Positions 17,160 to 26,119 of a stretch of DNA of 64,000 nt are shown piece after piece. Made by a program: the position numbers and the translations under genes. This DNA is from Streptomyces sp. M41(2017) (lineage in GTDB: Bacteria; Actinomycetota; Actinomycetes; Streptomycetales; Streptomycetaceae). The stretch lies in contig NZ_MWFK01000001.1 in the NCBI RefSeq assembly GCF_002078175.1, positions 1,426,001 to 1,490,000 on the forward strand. The letters are read 5' to 3'. The first letter of the stretch is position 1. Each line of letters begins with the position of its first letter. The notes under the pieces are model-generated. The model was given only the letters and a program-made list of their open reading frames with translations, was not told the DNA's origin and searched no databases.

Positions 17160-18782
17160 ATGCGCAAGGGGGCCAAGGCTGCCGTCATCGGCAGTGTGTT
17201 CGCCGTCGTACTGGGGGGCGCCGGGTACGGCGCGTACAACTTCGTCACCGCGGTCAGCGGAGGCACCGGGGCCGCCGGGCCGGCGCCCGTGAAGACCGGT
17301 CCGCCGAGCGGCTCCGAGGTCAAGGAGACCAGCCGCGCGTTCTTCGCGGCCTGGGAGAAGGGCGACGCGGCGAAGGCCGCGGGCTACACCAACTACGAGT
17401 CCGGCGCCGAGAGCCTGCTCGCCGGATACAGCGGCGCCGCGCACCTGACCCGTGTGCGGATCACGCCGGGCGCGACGGCCGGGGCGACCGTGCCGTTCTC
17501 CGTGAAGGCGACGGTGTCCTACGACGGGAAGAGCAAGCCCCTCGCGTACGCCTCCCGGCTGACCGTGGTCCGCGGGGAGACGACCGGCAAGGCCCTGGTG
17601 GACTGGAAGCCGTCCGTCGTCCACCCGCAGCTGAAGGACGGCGACACCCTGGTCACCGGCGAGTCGGCCAGCCCGGCCATCGAGGCCGTGGACCGGAACA
17701 ACGTTGTCCTGACCAAGGACAAGTACCCCTCGCTGGGGCCGATCCTGGACGCGCTGCGCGACAAGTACGGCGACAAGGCTGGCGGCACTCCCGGCATCGA
17801 GCTGGCGATCCACCACGGAACCACCGAGACCCCCGACACCACGCTGGCCACCCTCGCCGAGGGACGTCCCGGCAAGGTCCGCACGACGCTGAGCGCGAGC
17901 GCGCAGGCCGCCGCCGAGAAAGCGGTGGAGCGGTACGCGGAGTCGTCCGTGGTGGCGGTGAAGCCGAGCACCGGCGAGGTGCTGGCCGTCGCCAACCACC
18001 GCCAGGACGGCTTCAACGCGGCGTTCCTCGGCAAGCTCGCCCCCGGCTCCACGATGAAGATCATCAGCGCGGCGACCCTCATCGACAACGGCATCACCAC
18101 GTCGACCGGACCCGCGCCCTGCCCGCCCACCGCGACCTGGCAGAGCCAGACCTTCCACAACCTCAAGGGCATGCAGCCGCAGGAGAACGCGACACTGTCC
18201 GACAGCTTCTCCCGCTCCTGCAACACCGCGTTCGTGAAGTACGCGGACGAGGTGAAGGTGGACTCGCTGACGAACGAGGCCCAGCAGCGCTTCGGGCTCG
18301 GCAGGAACAACTGGAAGACCGGCATCGAGTCGTTCGACGGCTCGGTGCCCGCCTCCGGCGGCCCGGACACCGCGGCCAACATGATCGGCCAGGGCCAGGT
18401 CCAGATGAGCCCGCTCAACATGGCCTCGGTGACCGCGACCGCCATGACCGGCGCCTTCCGCCAGCCGGTCATCGTGGCCCGCTCCCTCGACGGCCGCGAA
18501 CTGGCCACCGCCAAGGGCCTGTCCGGCGGTACGGTCGCGCAACTGCGCACGATGATGAACCGCACGGCGGTCAGCGGCACCGCGGCCCAGGTGATGGCCG
18601 GACTCGGCGGCAGCATCGGCGCCAAGACCGGCTCCGCCGAGGTCGACGGACAGACCGTCTCCAACAGCTGGTTCACCGGCTACCGCAACGACATCGCTGC
18701 CGCCGCCATGACCCAGGAGGGCGGACACGGCGGCGACGCGGCCGGTCCGATCGTCGCAGCAGTGCTACGAACGGGTGGCTGA
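17160..18782 (+). CDS. class B penicillin-binding protein with MecA_N/NTF2-like domain (paralogue 1)
   Basis: A 540-residue peptidoglycan transpeptidase. After a short basic start, a signal anchor (residues about 7-28) leads to an extracytoplasmic NTF2-like MecA_N domain (about 50-160), a dimerisation region, and the transpeptidase domain. Catalytic motifs are all present: S297-T-M-K300 (APGSTMK), S353-C-N355 (SRSCN) and K489-T-G491 (GAKTG). Such PBPs are cell-wall synthases of growth or sporulation and may have lowered beta-lactam affinity. ATG at 17160 follows GGGGAGGG. It is followed after 104 bp by a paralogue, so the pair arose by tandem duplication. Confidence 0.9.
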   Translation: MRKGAKAAVIGSVFAVVLGGAGYGAYNFVTAVSGGTGAAGPAPVKTGPPSGSEVKETSRAFFAAWEKGDAAKAAGYTNYESGAESLLAGYSGAAHLTRVRITPGATAGATVPFSVKATVSYDGKSKPLAYASRLTVVRGETTGKALVDWKPSVVHPQLKDGDTLVTGESASPAIEAVDRNNVVLTKDKYPSLGPILDALRDKYGDKAGGTPGIELAIHHGTTETPDTTLATLAEGRPGKVRTTLSASAQAAAEKAVERYAESSVVAVKPSTGEVLAVANHRQDGFNAAFLGKLAPGSTMKIISAATLIDNGITTSTGPAPCPPTATWQSQTFHNLKGMQPQENATLSDSFSRSCNTAFVKYADEVKVDSLTNEAQQRFGLGRNNWKTGIESFDGSVPASGGPDTAANMIGQGQVQMSPLNMASVTATAMTGAFRQPVIVARSLDGRELATAKGLSGGTVAQLRTMMNRTAVSGTAAQVMAGLGGSIGAKTGSAEVDGQTVSNSWFTGYRNDIAAAAMTQEGGHGGDAAGPIVAAVLRTGG

Positions 18783-18886
18783 GGTCACTTCGTACAGGGC
18801 GGGACCCTAGGGTGGGGCATCTCGTTGAGGAGCGAGAGGCGCGGGGGCGCCACAGGGCACCAGGGGACAGCGGAGGACGATCAGCC

Positions 18887-20554
18887 GTGGGCAAGAGAAG
18901 ACGGGTCGCCGAGCGACCGAGGACCAGACAGCCCGCCGTGATCGGCGGCGTGATCGCGGTGGTCGTCGCCGGCGGCGCGTTCGGCGCCTACAGCCTGTAC
19001 GGGGGCGGCGCCGGGGACGACACGTCCGCCGGCGGCGCGCACACGACGGTGAAGACGGGTCCGCTGTCGGCGACCGAGATCCACACCGCGTCGACCGCCT
19101 TCCTCACCGCCTGGCAGAAGGGCGACGTCGCCGGGGCCGCCGCCGCCACCGACGACTCGGCCTCCGCCACGACCGTCCTGACCGGCTACGGCAAGGACGC
19201 CCACATCACCGGCGTCACCCTGACCGGCGGCAAGCCGTCGGGCACCGACGTCCCGTTCACCGTCAAGGCCACGGTCCGCTACAAGGGCACGTCCAAGCCC
19301 CTGACGTACTCCTCGAAGCTGACCGTCGTACGACGGGCCAAGGACGGCGCCGCGCTCGTCGGCTGGAAGCCGTCCGTCGTCCACCCGGACCTCCAGGACG
19401 GCGACCGGCTGGTCACCGGCGCGTCCGGGACGCCGCCCGTCACCGCCCTCGACCGCGACGGCGGGGAGCTGACCACCGCCAAGTACCCGTCGCTGGGCAC
19501 GGTCCTGGACGGGCTGCGCGAGAAGTTCGGCAAGACGGCCGGCGGCAAGGCCGGCATCGAACTGCGCGTGGTCCGCAAGGCCCCGAAGAAGGGCGCCCAG
19601 AAGACGCCCGACAAGACCCTCGTGACGCTCAGCGAGGGCACCCCCGGCAAGGTGACGACGACCCTCGACCCGGCCCTCCAGGCCGAGGCCGAACGCCGGG
19701 TCGCCGCCAAGGAGAAGGCGTCGGTGGTCCTGCTGCGCCCCTCCACCGGCGAGATCCTCGCCGTCGCCAACACCTCCCACGGCTTCAACACCGCCTTCCA
19801 GGGCTCCCTCGCGCCCGGCTCCACCATGAAGGTCATCACCGCCTCGCTCCTCTTCGACAAGGGCCTGGCCTCCGCGGACAAGCCGCACCCCTGCCCCAAG
19901 ACGGCGACGTACGGCGGCTGGAAGTTCCACAACGACGACGACTTCGAGATCAAGGACGGCACGTTCAAGGCGAGCTTCGCGCGGTCCTGCAACACCGCCT
20001 TCATCACCCAGGCGAAGAAGCTGGAGAACGACGACCTGACGAAGCAGGCCCAGCAGGTCTTCGGGCTGAGCATGAACAACTGGGCCGTCGGTGTCCCCTC
20101 GTTCGACGGTTCGGTGCCCGTGCAGAGCGCGGCGCAGATGGCGGCGTCCCTGATGGGCCAGGGCGGTGTCCGGATGAACCCGCTGAACATGGCGTCCATC
20201 TCCGCCACGGTGAAGTCGGGCACCTTCCACCAGCCCTACCTGGTCTCCCCCGACGTCGACCACCGCACCCTCGCCAAGGCCTCCCGCACCCTGTCGGCGT
20301 CCACGCTCTCCCAGCTGCGCGAGGTCATGCAGTACACCGCCGCCGCGGGCACCGCAGCCGAGGCCATGTCCGGCCTCGGCCCCGACTACGGCGCCAAGAC
20401 CGGCTCCGCCGAGGTCGACAACCAGAAGCAGCCGAACGGCTGGTTCACCGCGTGGAAGGGCGACCTCGCGGGCGCGGGCGTCGTCCAGCAGGGCGGCCAC
20501 GGCGGCGACACGGCCGGCCCGATCGTCGCGGCGCTGCTGAAGGCGGGCCGTTAG
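18887..20554 (+). CDS. class B penicillin-binding protein with MecA_N/NTF2-like domain (paralogue 2)
   Basis: A 555-residue paralogue of the preceding PBP with the same order: basic N-terminus, signal anchor (about 17-38), MecA_N domain, then transpeptidase with S312-T-M-K315, S367-C-N369 and K504-T-G506. The two proteins align along their whole length with matching blocks such as WKPSVVHP, KYPSLG and NMAS. The N-terminus is more basic and the linker before the transpeptidase differs (KAPKKGAQKTPDKT). GTG at 18887 lies 10 nt after GGAGG. It ends the plus-strand PBP pair and is followed by a strong terminator. Confidence 0.9.
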   Translation: MGKRRRVAERPRTRQPAVIGGVIAVVVAGGAFGAYSLYGGGAGDDTSAGGAHTTVKTGPLSATEIHTASTAFLTAWQKGDVAGAAAATDDSASATTVLTGYGKDAHITGVTLTGGKPSGTDVPFTVKATVRYKGTSKPLTYSSKLTVVRRAKDGAALVGWKPSVVHPDLQDGDRLVTGASGTPPVTALDRDGGELTTAKYPSLGTVLDGLREKFGKTAGGKAGIELRVVRKAPKKGAQKTPDKTLVTLSEGTPGKVTTTLDPALQAEAERRVAAKEKASVVLLRPSTGEILAVANTSHGFNTAFQGSLAPGSTMKVITASLLFDKGLASADKPHPCPKTATYGGWKFHNDDDFEIKDGTFKASFARSCNTAFITQAKKLENDDLTKQAQQVFGLSMNNWAVGVPSFDGSVPVQSAAQMAASLMGQGGVRMNPLNMASISATVKSGTFHQPYLVSPDVDHRTLAKASRTLSASTLSQLREVMQYTAAAGTAAEAMSGLGPDYGAKTGSAEVDNQKQPNGWFTAWKGDLAGAGVVQQGGHGGDTAGPIVAALLKAGR

Positions 20555-20604
20555 GTCCGGCACACGGTTCCGGCACAAGGGGGCCCCGCGCGGGCGTCCC
20601 CTCC

Positions 20605-20632
20605 CCGGGTTCCCGGTGCGACGGGAACCCGG
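20605..20632 (+). terminator. 11-bp hairpin after the second PBP gene
   Basis: CCGGGTTCCCG pairs with CGGGAACCCGG over a 6-base loop about 50 bp past the stop. Confidence 0.7.
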
Positions 20633-20656
20633 TCGCGTGCCGCGTACACCGACCGC

Positions 20657-20662
20657 TAGCGT
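20657..20662 (+). promoter_or_regulatory. -10-like hexamer of the YbaK-like gene (leaderless)
   Basis: TAGCGT ends 7 nt before the ATG at 20670, with no ribosome binding site between. Confidence 0.45.
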
Positions 20663-20669
20663 GCTGCGC

Positions 20670-21200
20670 ATGACCGCCACCGATGAGAACACCACGGGAT
20701 CCGCGTCCCGTGGTGAGGACACCGTGCACCCCCGGTTCGCCGAAGCGCTGCGGGAGTTGGGGCTCGACGAGCTGACCGGGCGGGTCCGGCGCTTCCCGGA
20801 CGCGACCCGCACCGCCGCCGAGGCCGCCGCCGCGATCGGCTGCGACCTGAACCAGATCTGCAAGTCCCTGATCTTCGCGGCGGACGGCATCCCCGTGCTG
20901 GTGCTGATGGACGGCGCCTCCCGGGTCGACATGGACCGTGTCCGGGACGCGCTCGGCGCCGAGAAGGTGACCCGGGCCCGCGCGGATCTCGTACGGGAGA
21001 CGACCGGGTACGCGATCGGCGGGGTGCCGCCCTTCGGGCACCGGACGAAGACCCGTGTGCTGGCCGACCGTTCCCTGCTCGGCCACGCCACGGTGTGGGC
21101 CGCGGCGGGAACCCCGTACACCGTCTTCCCGATGGACCCCCGGAGCCTGGTCGCGCACGCGGGGGGCACGCTGGTGGACGTGCGCGAGCGCACCGGATGA
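20670..21200 (+). CDS. YbaK/EbsC-family aminoacyl-tRNA deacylase
   Basis: A 176-residue single-domain member of the YbaK/ProX/EbsC family, whose members hydrolyse mischarged aminoacyl-tRNA (for example Cys-tRNA-Pro) in trans. Visible family motifs are CDLNQICKSLIFAADG with the conserved Lys, the AxGRxD-like SRVDMDRV, and the GGVPPFGH turn. Which mischarged tRNA is cleared cannot be told. The ATG at 20670 is preceded by a leaderless promoter; a GTG at 20616 would overlap the upstream terminator. Its TGA overlaps the start of the next gene by four bases (ATGA), so the two are coupled. Confidence 0.85.
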   Translation: MTATDENTTGSASRGEDTVHPRFAEALRELGLDELTGRVRRFPDATRTAAEAAAAIGCDLNQICKSLIFAADGIPVLVLMDGASRVDMDRVRDALGAEKVTRARADLVRETTGYAIGGVPPFGHRTKTRVLADRSLLGHATVWAAAGTPYTVFPMDPRSLVAHAGGTLVDVRERTG

Positions 21201-22042
21201 CACCGGTCGTCACCGCGGCGGTGCTGCTCGCCGCCGTCACGCACGCGTGCTGGAACGCGATCGCGCACCGCATCACGGACAAGCTCGTCGGTTTCACCCT
21301 GATCGCCGGCGGCGGCATGCTGATCGGCCTCGCCATGGTGCCGTTCGTGGCGTTCCCGGCGTCCGGGGCATGGCCGTACCTGATCGCCTCCGCCGTGATC
21401 CACGTCGCGTACTACATCCTGCTGATGCGCTCCTTCCGCCTCGGGGACTTCGGGCAGGCCTATCCGATCGCGCGCGGCACCGCGCCCCTGATCGTCACCG
21501 TGCTCGCGGCGGTGTTCGCGCACGAGGTGCCGGACGGCTGGGCGGCCTCGGGGGTCGCCCTGTCCTGCGCGGGGCTGACCGGGGTCGCGCTGTGGGGGCT
21601 GCGCGGCCGGCGTCCCGACTGGGCGGCGATCGGCGCGGCCCTCGCGACGGGCGCGTCGATCGCCGCCTACACGGTCGTCGACGGTCTGGGCGTACGGGCC
21701 TCCGGCAGCTCCCTCGGGTACATCGCCTGGCTGATGGCAATCGAGGGCATCGTGATCCCCGCGTTCGCGATCCACCGCTGGCGCGGCGGCACGGTGGCGG
21801 TGCTGAAGCCGGTCGCCGCGGTCGGGTTCCTCGGCGCGGCCCTCTCGGTCGCCGCGTACGGGCTGGTCCTGTGGGCCCAGACGCGGGCCGAGCTGGCGCC
21901 GATCGCGGCCCTGCGGGAGTCGTCGATCATCGTGGGCGCGGCCATCGGCGCGGTGTTCTTCAAGGAGCGTTTCGGGGCACCCCGGATCGCCGCGGCCGGC
22001 CTCCTGGTCGTCGGCATCGGCCTGATGCTGCACACCGGATAG
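21197..22042 (+). CDS. EamA/DMT-family transporter
   Basis: A 281-residue inner-membrane protein with about ten predicted helices arranged as two homologous EamA halves. It starts MTPVVTAAVLLAAVTHACWNAI and contains RSFRLGDFGQAYPIARGTAPL in half 1 and a matching LAPIAALRESSIIVGAAIGAVFFKERFG in half 2, the latter a typical DMT signature. These carriers usually export metabolites or amino acids; substrate is unknown. Its start overlaps the stop of the YbaK-like gene (ATGA), suggesting joint expression. Confidence 0.87.
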   Translation: MTPVVTAAVLLAAVTHACWNAIAHRITDKLVGFTLIAGGGMLIGLAMVPFVAFPASGAWPYLIASAVIHVAYYILLMRSFRLGDFGQAYPIARGTAPLIVTVLAAVFAHEVPDGWAASGVALSCAGLTGVALWGLRGRRPDWAAIGAALATGASIAAYTVVDGLGVRASGSSLGYIAWLMAIEGIVIPAFAIHRWRGGTVAVLKPVAAVGFLGAALSVAAYGLVLWAQTRAELAPIAALRESSIIVGAAIGAVFFKERFGAPRIAAAGLLVVGIGLMLHTG

Positions 22043-22245
22043 CCGCCGAGGGCCCGCCGGTTGTCGGTGGCCGCGGCTGTGGTTCGGCACCGAGGCCGGA
22101 CGGAGACGCCCCGCGCGGGGCCCGCGGCACAGGGGGGTGGGTACCGGTAGCGCCCCGGAAGCCACCTCGGGCGTGAAGGAGGACCAGCCGCACCCCACCC
22201 CCCTCACCGCCCTCGCCCCCTGATCCGGTCCCGCCGCTCACCGGT

Positions 22246-23484
22246 CTACGCGTCGACGGCGGCCCGCACCGCACGTACCAGCGCCTGCGCCCGGGCGTCC
22301 GCCGTCACGCTCGTGCGGAAGCCGTTGGTGACATAGCCGAAGGCGATGCCCGCCTCCGGGTCGGCGAAGCCGAGGGCGCCGCCGCGGCCGGGGTGACCGA
22401 ACGAATCCGGGGAGAGCAGTGGCGAGGCCGGGCCGTGGAGCATGTAGCCGAGGCCGAAGCGGGTGTTGACCACCAGGACCCGGTCGGGTCCGGCCGAGTG
22501 CTGCGCCCGTGCCTGCGCCGCGGTCTCCGGTGTGAACAGGCGGACGCCGTCCACCTCACCGATCAGGGCGGCGTAGAAGCGGGCCAGGCCGTCGGCGGTG
22601 GCGATGCCGTTCGAGGCGGGCAGGACGGCGGCCCGGTAGGCGGGGTCGTTCTCATCGGGCATCGGCGTGATCGCGGCGAAGGCGCGGCGGGTGACGCTGT
22701 CCGGGTCGGCGTAGGCCTCCACGACCGCGCGCTTGGGGCGGGTGCGCAGGCCGCCCGGCGCGGGCGGTGCCTCGACCTGGGCGACCCGGCCCACCCGGCC
22801 GGCCTGCTCGGGCGGGAGTCCGACCCACAGGTCCAGGTCCAGCGGCCGGGCGATCTCGTCGGCGATCCACGCGCCGAGCGTGCGCCCGGTGACCCGCCGG
22901 ACCAGCTCGCCCGTCAGCCAGCTGTACGTCTGCGCGTGATAGCCGTGGTCGGTCCCCGGCCGCCAGACCGGTGTCTGCGCGGCCACGGCGGCCGCCGCGA
23001 TGTCGGGGTCGGCGGCCTCGGCGGGGGTGAGCGGCCGGTCGAGGACCGGGACGCCCGCGCGGTGCGCGAGGAGGTGCCGGACCCGGGTGTGCTCCTTGCC
23101 GCGCGCCTTGTAGGCGGGCCAGTGGGACGCGACGGGTGCGTCGAGGTCGAGGAGGCCGCGCTGGGCGAGGAGCAGGACGACGGCGGCGGCGACGCCCTTC
23201 GTCGCGGAGCGCACGATCTGAGCGGTCCCGTGCTGCCAGGGCTCGGTGCCGTCGACGTCCCGGGTGCCGGCCCACAGGTCGACGACCCGGTGCCCGTCGC
23301 GGTACACGGTGACGGCGGCGCCCCGGTCCCCGAGGGCGGCGAAGTTGCGGGCGAACGCCTCCCTGACCGGTTCGAATCCCTCGGCCACGGTGCCGTTCAC
23401 GTCCACGGGCCCGTCCGTGCCGGCCGTCGCCGGGGTCGCGGTGTACGGCCCGGCCGGCACTCCGGCGTCCTCTTGTCTCGTCAC
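22246..23484 (-). CDS. serine hydrolase of the beta-lactamase/EstB family
   Basis: A 412-residue serine beta-lactamase-like hydrolase of the class C/EstB esterase type. The nucleophile motif S-x-x-K is VRSATKG, the second motif is the Tyr of HAQTYSW, and the H-x-G motif is FGHPGRGGALG near the C-terminus. No signal peptide is evident, which fits a cytoplasmic esterase or amidase more than a secreted beta-lactamase. Physiological substrate is unknown. The GTG at 23484 overlaps the cbiO stop by four bases (GTGA), placing it as last gene of the metal-importer operon. Confidence 0.87.
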   Translation of the reverse strand: MTRQEDAGVPAGPYTATPATAGTDGPVDVNGTVAEGFEPVREAFARNFAALGDRGAAVTVYRDGHRVVDLWAGTRDVDGTEPWQHGTAQIVRSATKGVAAAVVLLLAQRGLLDLDAPVASHWPAYKARGKEHTRVRHLLAHRAGVPVLDRPLTPAEAADPDIAAAAVAAQTPVWRPGTDHGYHAQTYSWLTGELVRRVTGRTLGAWIADEIARPLDLDLWVGLPPEQAGRVGRVAQVEAPPAPGGLRTRPKRAVVEAYADPDSVTRRAFAAITPMPDENDPAYRAAVLPASNGIATADGLARFYAALIGEVDGVRLFTPETAAQARAQHSAGPDRVLVVNTRFGLGYMLHGPASPLLSPDSFGHPGRGGALGFADPEAGIAFGYVTNGFRTSVTADARAQALVRAVRAAVDA

Positions 23485-24272
23485 GCTCCCATTGTCACGG
23501 AGCGCGGATCGAAGCCGAACGGCAGCTCCAGGCGGTGCGTGCGCATGAGTGCGTCGTCGGACAGGAGCTCGCCGGTGCGGCCGTCGGCGACGATCACGCC
23601 GTCGCTGAGGACGAGGGCGCGCGGGCACAGTTCCAGGGCGTACGGCAGGTCGTGGGTGACCATGAGGACGGTGACGTCCAACGAGCGCAGGATGTCGGCG
23701 AGTTCACGCCGGGAGGCGGGGTCGAGGTTGGAGGAGGGCTCGTCGAGGACGAGGATCTCCGGCTCCATCGCGAGCACGGTCGCGACGGCGACCCGGCGGC
23801 GCTGTCCGAAGGACAGATGGTGCGGCGGGCGGTCGGCGAAGGCCTCCATGCCGACGCGCTCCAGGGCGGTGCGGACGCGTTCCTCCAGCTCGGCGCCCTT
23901 CACTCCCGCGGCGGCCGGTCCGAAGGCGACGTCCTCGCGGACGGTCGGCATGAACAGCTGGTCGTCCGGGTCCTGGAAGACGATGCCGACCCGGCGCCGG
24001 ATCTCCGCCATGTGCCGCTTGCCGACCGGGAGTCCGGCGACGTGCACGGTGCCGGCGCCGCCGGTCAGGATGCCGTTGAGGTGCAGGACGAGGGTGGTCT
24101 TCCCCGCGCCGTTCGGACCGAGCAGTGCGACGCGCTCGCCGCGCCCGATGGTGAAGTCGACGCCGAAGAGGGCCTGGTGCCCGTCGGGGTAGGCGAAGGC
24201 GAGCCCGGAGACCTCCAGGGAGGCGGGCACGGCGGGGTCCCCGGAGGGCGTCACGGTGGTTTCGGCAGACAT
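23481..24272 (-). CDS. cbiO: ECF-type cobalt/nickel importer, ATPase component
   Basis: A 263-residue ATP-binding subunit (CbiO/NikO) that powers the energy-coupling-factor importer. Walker A is GPNGAGKTT, the Q-loop follows at VGIVFQDPDDQLF, the signature is LSFGQRRRVAV, and Walker B is ILVLDEPSSNLD. The start chosen is ATG at 24272, sharing one base with the cbiQ stop (TGATG). Another ATG four codons upstream is possible but lacks a ribosome binding site. It acts with CbiM and CbiQ encoded directly upstream; nickel is favoured as substrate by the Nur-like box at 26120. Confidence 0.9.
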   Translation of the reverse strand: MSAETTVTPSGDPAVPASLEVSGLAFAYPDGHQALFGVDFTIGRGERVALLGPNGAGKTTLVLHLNGILTGGAGTVHVAGLPVGKRHMAEIRRRVGIVFQDPDDQLFMPTVREDVAFGPAAAGVKGAELEERVRTALERVGMEAFADRPPHHLSFGQRRRVAVATVLAMEPEILVLDEPSSNLDPASRRELADILRSLDVTVLMVTHDLPYALELCPRALVLSDGVIVADGRTGELLSDDALMRTHRLELPFGFDPRSVTMGA

Positions 24273-25033
24273 CACAGCGTCCATCCCAGCACACAGACGA
24301 CGAGGGCGGCGCACGGGAGGGCGAGGGCGTACGACCACTGCGCCCGCGAGGCGGTCACCTCGTCGATGACGGGCATGGTGCCGGCGTAACCCCGGCTGAC
24401 CATGGCGAGGTGGACGCGCTCACCGCGTTCGTAGGAGCGGATGAACAGCGCGCCCGCCGACTTGGCGAGGACGCCCCAGTGCCGGACCCCGCTCGCCTCG
24501 AAGCCGCGGGACTCCCGCGCGATGCGCATGCGCCGCATCTCGTCGGTGATGACGTCGCCGTAGCGGATCATGAAGGAGGCGATCTGCACGAGGAGCGGCG
24601 GGAGCCTCAGGCGCTGCAGGCCGAGGAGCAGTTCGCGCAGTTCGGTGGTGGAGGCGAGGAGTACGGAGGCGGCGACGCCGAGGGTGCCCTTGGCGAGGAC
24701 GTTCCAGGCGCCCCAGAGCCCGTTGACGCTCAGGGACAGGGCGAGGACGTGCACCCGCTCGCCCTCGGCGACGAACGGCATGAGCACGGCGAACGCCACG
24801 AACGGGATCTCGATCAGCAGCCGCTTCAGCAGCACGCCGGCCGGTACACGGGCGCGCTGGGCGACCGCGGCGAGCAGCAGGGCGTACAGCGCGAACGCCC
24901 ACATCGCCTCGCGGGGCGTGGACACGACCACGATCACGAAGGCGAGGGTGGCGGCGAGCTTGGTGTGCGGCGGCAGGCCGTGCACGGGCGAGTGCCCGTG
25001 CCGGTAGAGCTTGTGGGTGTGGCCCGCCCCCAT
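24272..25033 (-). CDS. cbiQ: ECF-type cobalt/nickel importer, transmembrane T component
   Basis: A 253-residue integral membrane coupling subunit (CbiQ/NikQ) with about five helices. The Arg-containing coupling motifs that contact the ATPase are recognisable in the cytoplasmic loop (RRMRIARESRGFEAS, and SYERGERVHLAMVSRGY, a form of the A-R-S/G motif). The N-terminus MGAGHTHKLYRHGHSPVHGLP is rich in His (five in about 20 residues), consistent with metal handling but not proof. ATG at 25033 begins one base past the cbiM stop; the same frame is open further upstream only by chance. Confidence 0.9.
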   Translation of the reverse strand: MGAGHTHKLYRHGHSPVHGLPPHTKLAATLAFVIVVVSTPREAMWAFALYALLLAAVAQRARVPAGVLLKRLLIEIPFVAFAVLMPFVAEGERVHVLALSLSVNGLWGAWNVLAKGTLGVAASVLLASTTELRELLLGLQRLRLPPLLVQIASFMIRYGDVITDEMRRMRIARESRGFEASGVRHWGVLAKSAGALFIRSYERGERVHLAMVSRGYAGTMPVIDEVTASRAQWSYALALPCAALVVCVLGWTL

Positions 25034-25034
25034 G

Positions 25035-26099
25035 TCAGACGCCTTCCGGCACGGACGTGGGCGAGCTGTCGGTCGTGCGGCGCCTGCGGATCGCCCAGAA
25101 GACGCCGGTGCCGGCGACCACCGTGACGCCGACGCCGATCGCGCCGGCCAGACCGCCGGAGACACGGGCGTCGGAGACGTCCTTGACGCCGTATCCGGCG
25201 AGCGGCGAGGAATCCTCGGTGGCGTGCTTCTCGGTCTTCGCGTCGATGCCCTTGTCCTTGGCGACCTTCTCCAGGCCGTCGGGGCTGGCGGACGCGTAGA
25301 AGCTGACGAATCCGGCGAGGACGAGGGAGGTGACGAGTCCGGTGATCCACACCGTGCGGTGCGAGGAGCGGGCGGCGACGGGGGCCGGGGTCGCGGCGGG
25401 GGCTGCGGGCGTGTCGACGAGTTCGCCGTTCACCCGCAGCTTGAGCCGCTGCTGGAGGCCGCGGGCGCCGTGGACGAGGTCGGGGCGTACGGCGATCACC
25501 GCGCCCACCGTGAGCGCGGTGATGACCGCCTCGCCGATGCCGATGAGGACGTGGACGCCGATCATCGCGGTGGCGACCTTGGTGATCGCGATGTCCGTGG
25601 TGCCGCCGACGGCGTAGATGAGAGTGAAGGCGACGGCGGCGGCCGGGACGGACAGCAGCGCGGCGACGAAGGAGGCGACGGTGACCGAGCGCCGCGTACG
25701 GGGCAGCACCTTCACCAGGCCGCGGAAGAGCGCGTAGGAGACGACGGTGGTGACGATCGCCATGTCGGTGATGTTCACGCCGAGCGCGGTGAGGCCGCCG
25801 TCGGCGAACAGGATGCCCTGCATGAGCAGGACGACGGAGACGCAGAGGACCCCTGTGTAGGGGCCGACGAGGATCGCGGCGAGGGCGCCGCCGAGCAGAT
25901 GTCCGCTGGTCCCGGCGGCGACCGGGAAGTTCAGCATCTGTACGGCGAAGATGAAGGCGGCGACCAGGCCGGCGAGCGGGGCGGTCCGCTCGTCGAGTTC
26001 GCGGCGGGCGCCTCGCAGGCTGACGGCGATGGCGCCGGCGGCGACCACTCCCGTGACAGCGGAGACAGGGGCGTTGATGAATCCGTCAGGCACATGCAC
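25035..26099 (-). CDS. cbiM: ECF-type cobalt/nickel importer, substrate-binding S component fused to a CbiN/PDGLE domain
   Basis: A 354-residue membrane protein that binds the metal ion. It starts MHVPDGFINAPVS; the amino-terminal Met and His2 of this family ligate Ni(II) or Co(II), so the GTG at 26099 must be the true start. The CbiM part spans about residues 1-220 and includes GGALAAILVGPYTGVL and NITDMA. The C-terminal third is a PDGLE/CbiN-type unit (SASPDGLEKVAKDKG, then a last helix), making it a NikMN fusion. An upstream Nur-like box points to nickel. Heads an operon cbiM-cbiQ-cbiO-serine hydrolase with gaps of 1 nt or overlaps. Confidence 0.9.
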   Translation of the reverse strand: MHVPDGFINAPVSAVTGVVAAGAIAVSLRGARRELDERTAPLAGLVAAFIFAVQMLNFPVAAGTSGHLLGGALAAILVGPYTGVLCVSVVLLMQGILFADGGLTALGVNITDMAIVTTVVSYALFRGLVKVLPRTRRSVTVASFVAALLSVPAAAVAFTLIYAVGGTTDIAITKVATAMIGVHVLIGIGEAVITALTVGAVIAVRPDLVHGARGLQQRLKLRVNGELVDTPAAPAATPAPVAARSSHRTVWITGLVTSLVLAGFVSFYASASPDGLEKVAKDKGIDAKTEKHATEDSSPLAGYGVKDVSDARVSGGLAGAIGVGVTVVAGTGVFWAIRRRRTTDSSPTSVPEGV

Positions 26100-26105
26100 C
26101 GTTCG

Positions 26106-26111
26106 ATGATA
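26106..26111 (-). promoter_or_regulatory. -10-like hexamer of the cbiM operon (leaderless)
   Basis: TATCAT on the minus strand lies 6 nt from the GTG of cbiM. TTGCAA, part of the Nur-like box, sits 19 bp further upstream in the -35 position. Confidence 0.5.
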
Positions 26112-26119
26112 GTGCCCAG

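Noticed and set aside
22108-22121. GC palindrome after the EamA gene as terminator
   Set aside because: Loop constraints leave only about five base pairs, too weak to report as a terminator.
21960-22274. Open minus-strand frame of 104 codons between the EamA gene and the serine hydrolase
   Set aside because: It overlaps the EamA gene end, is low complexity (Gly/Pro/Arg) and has no ribosome binding site.
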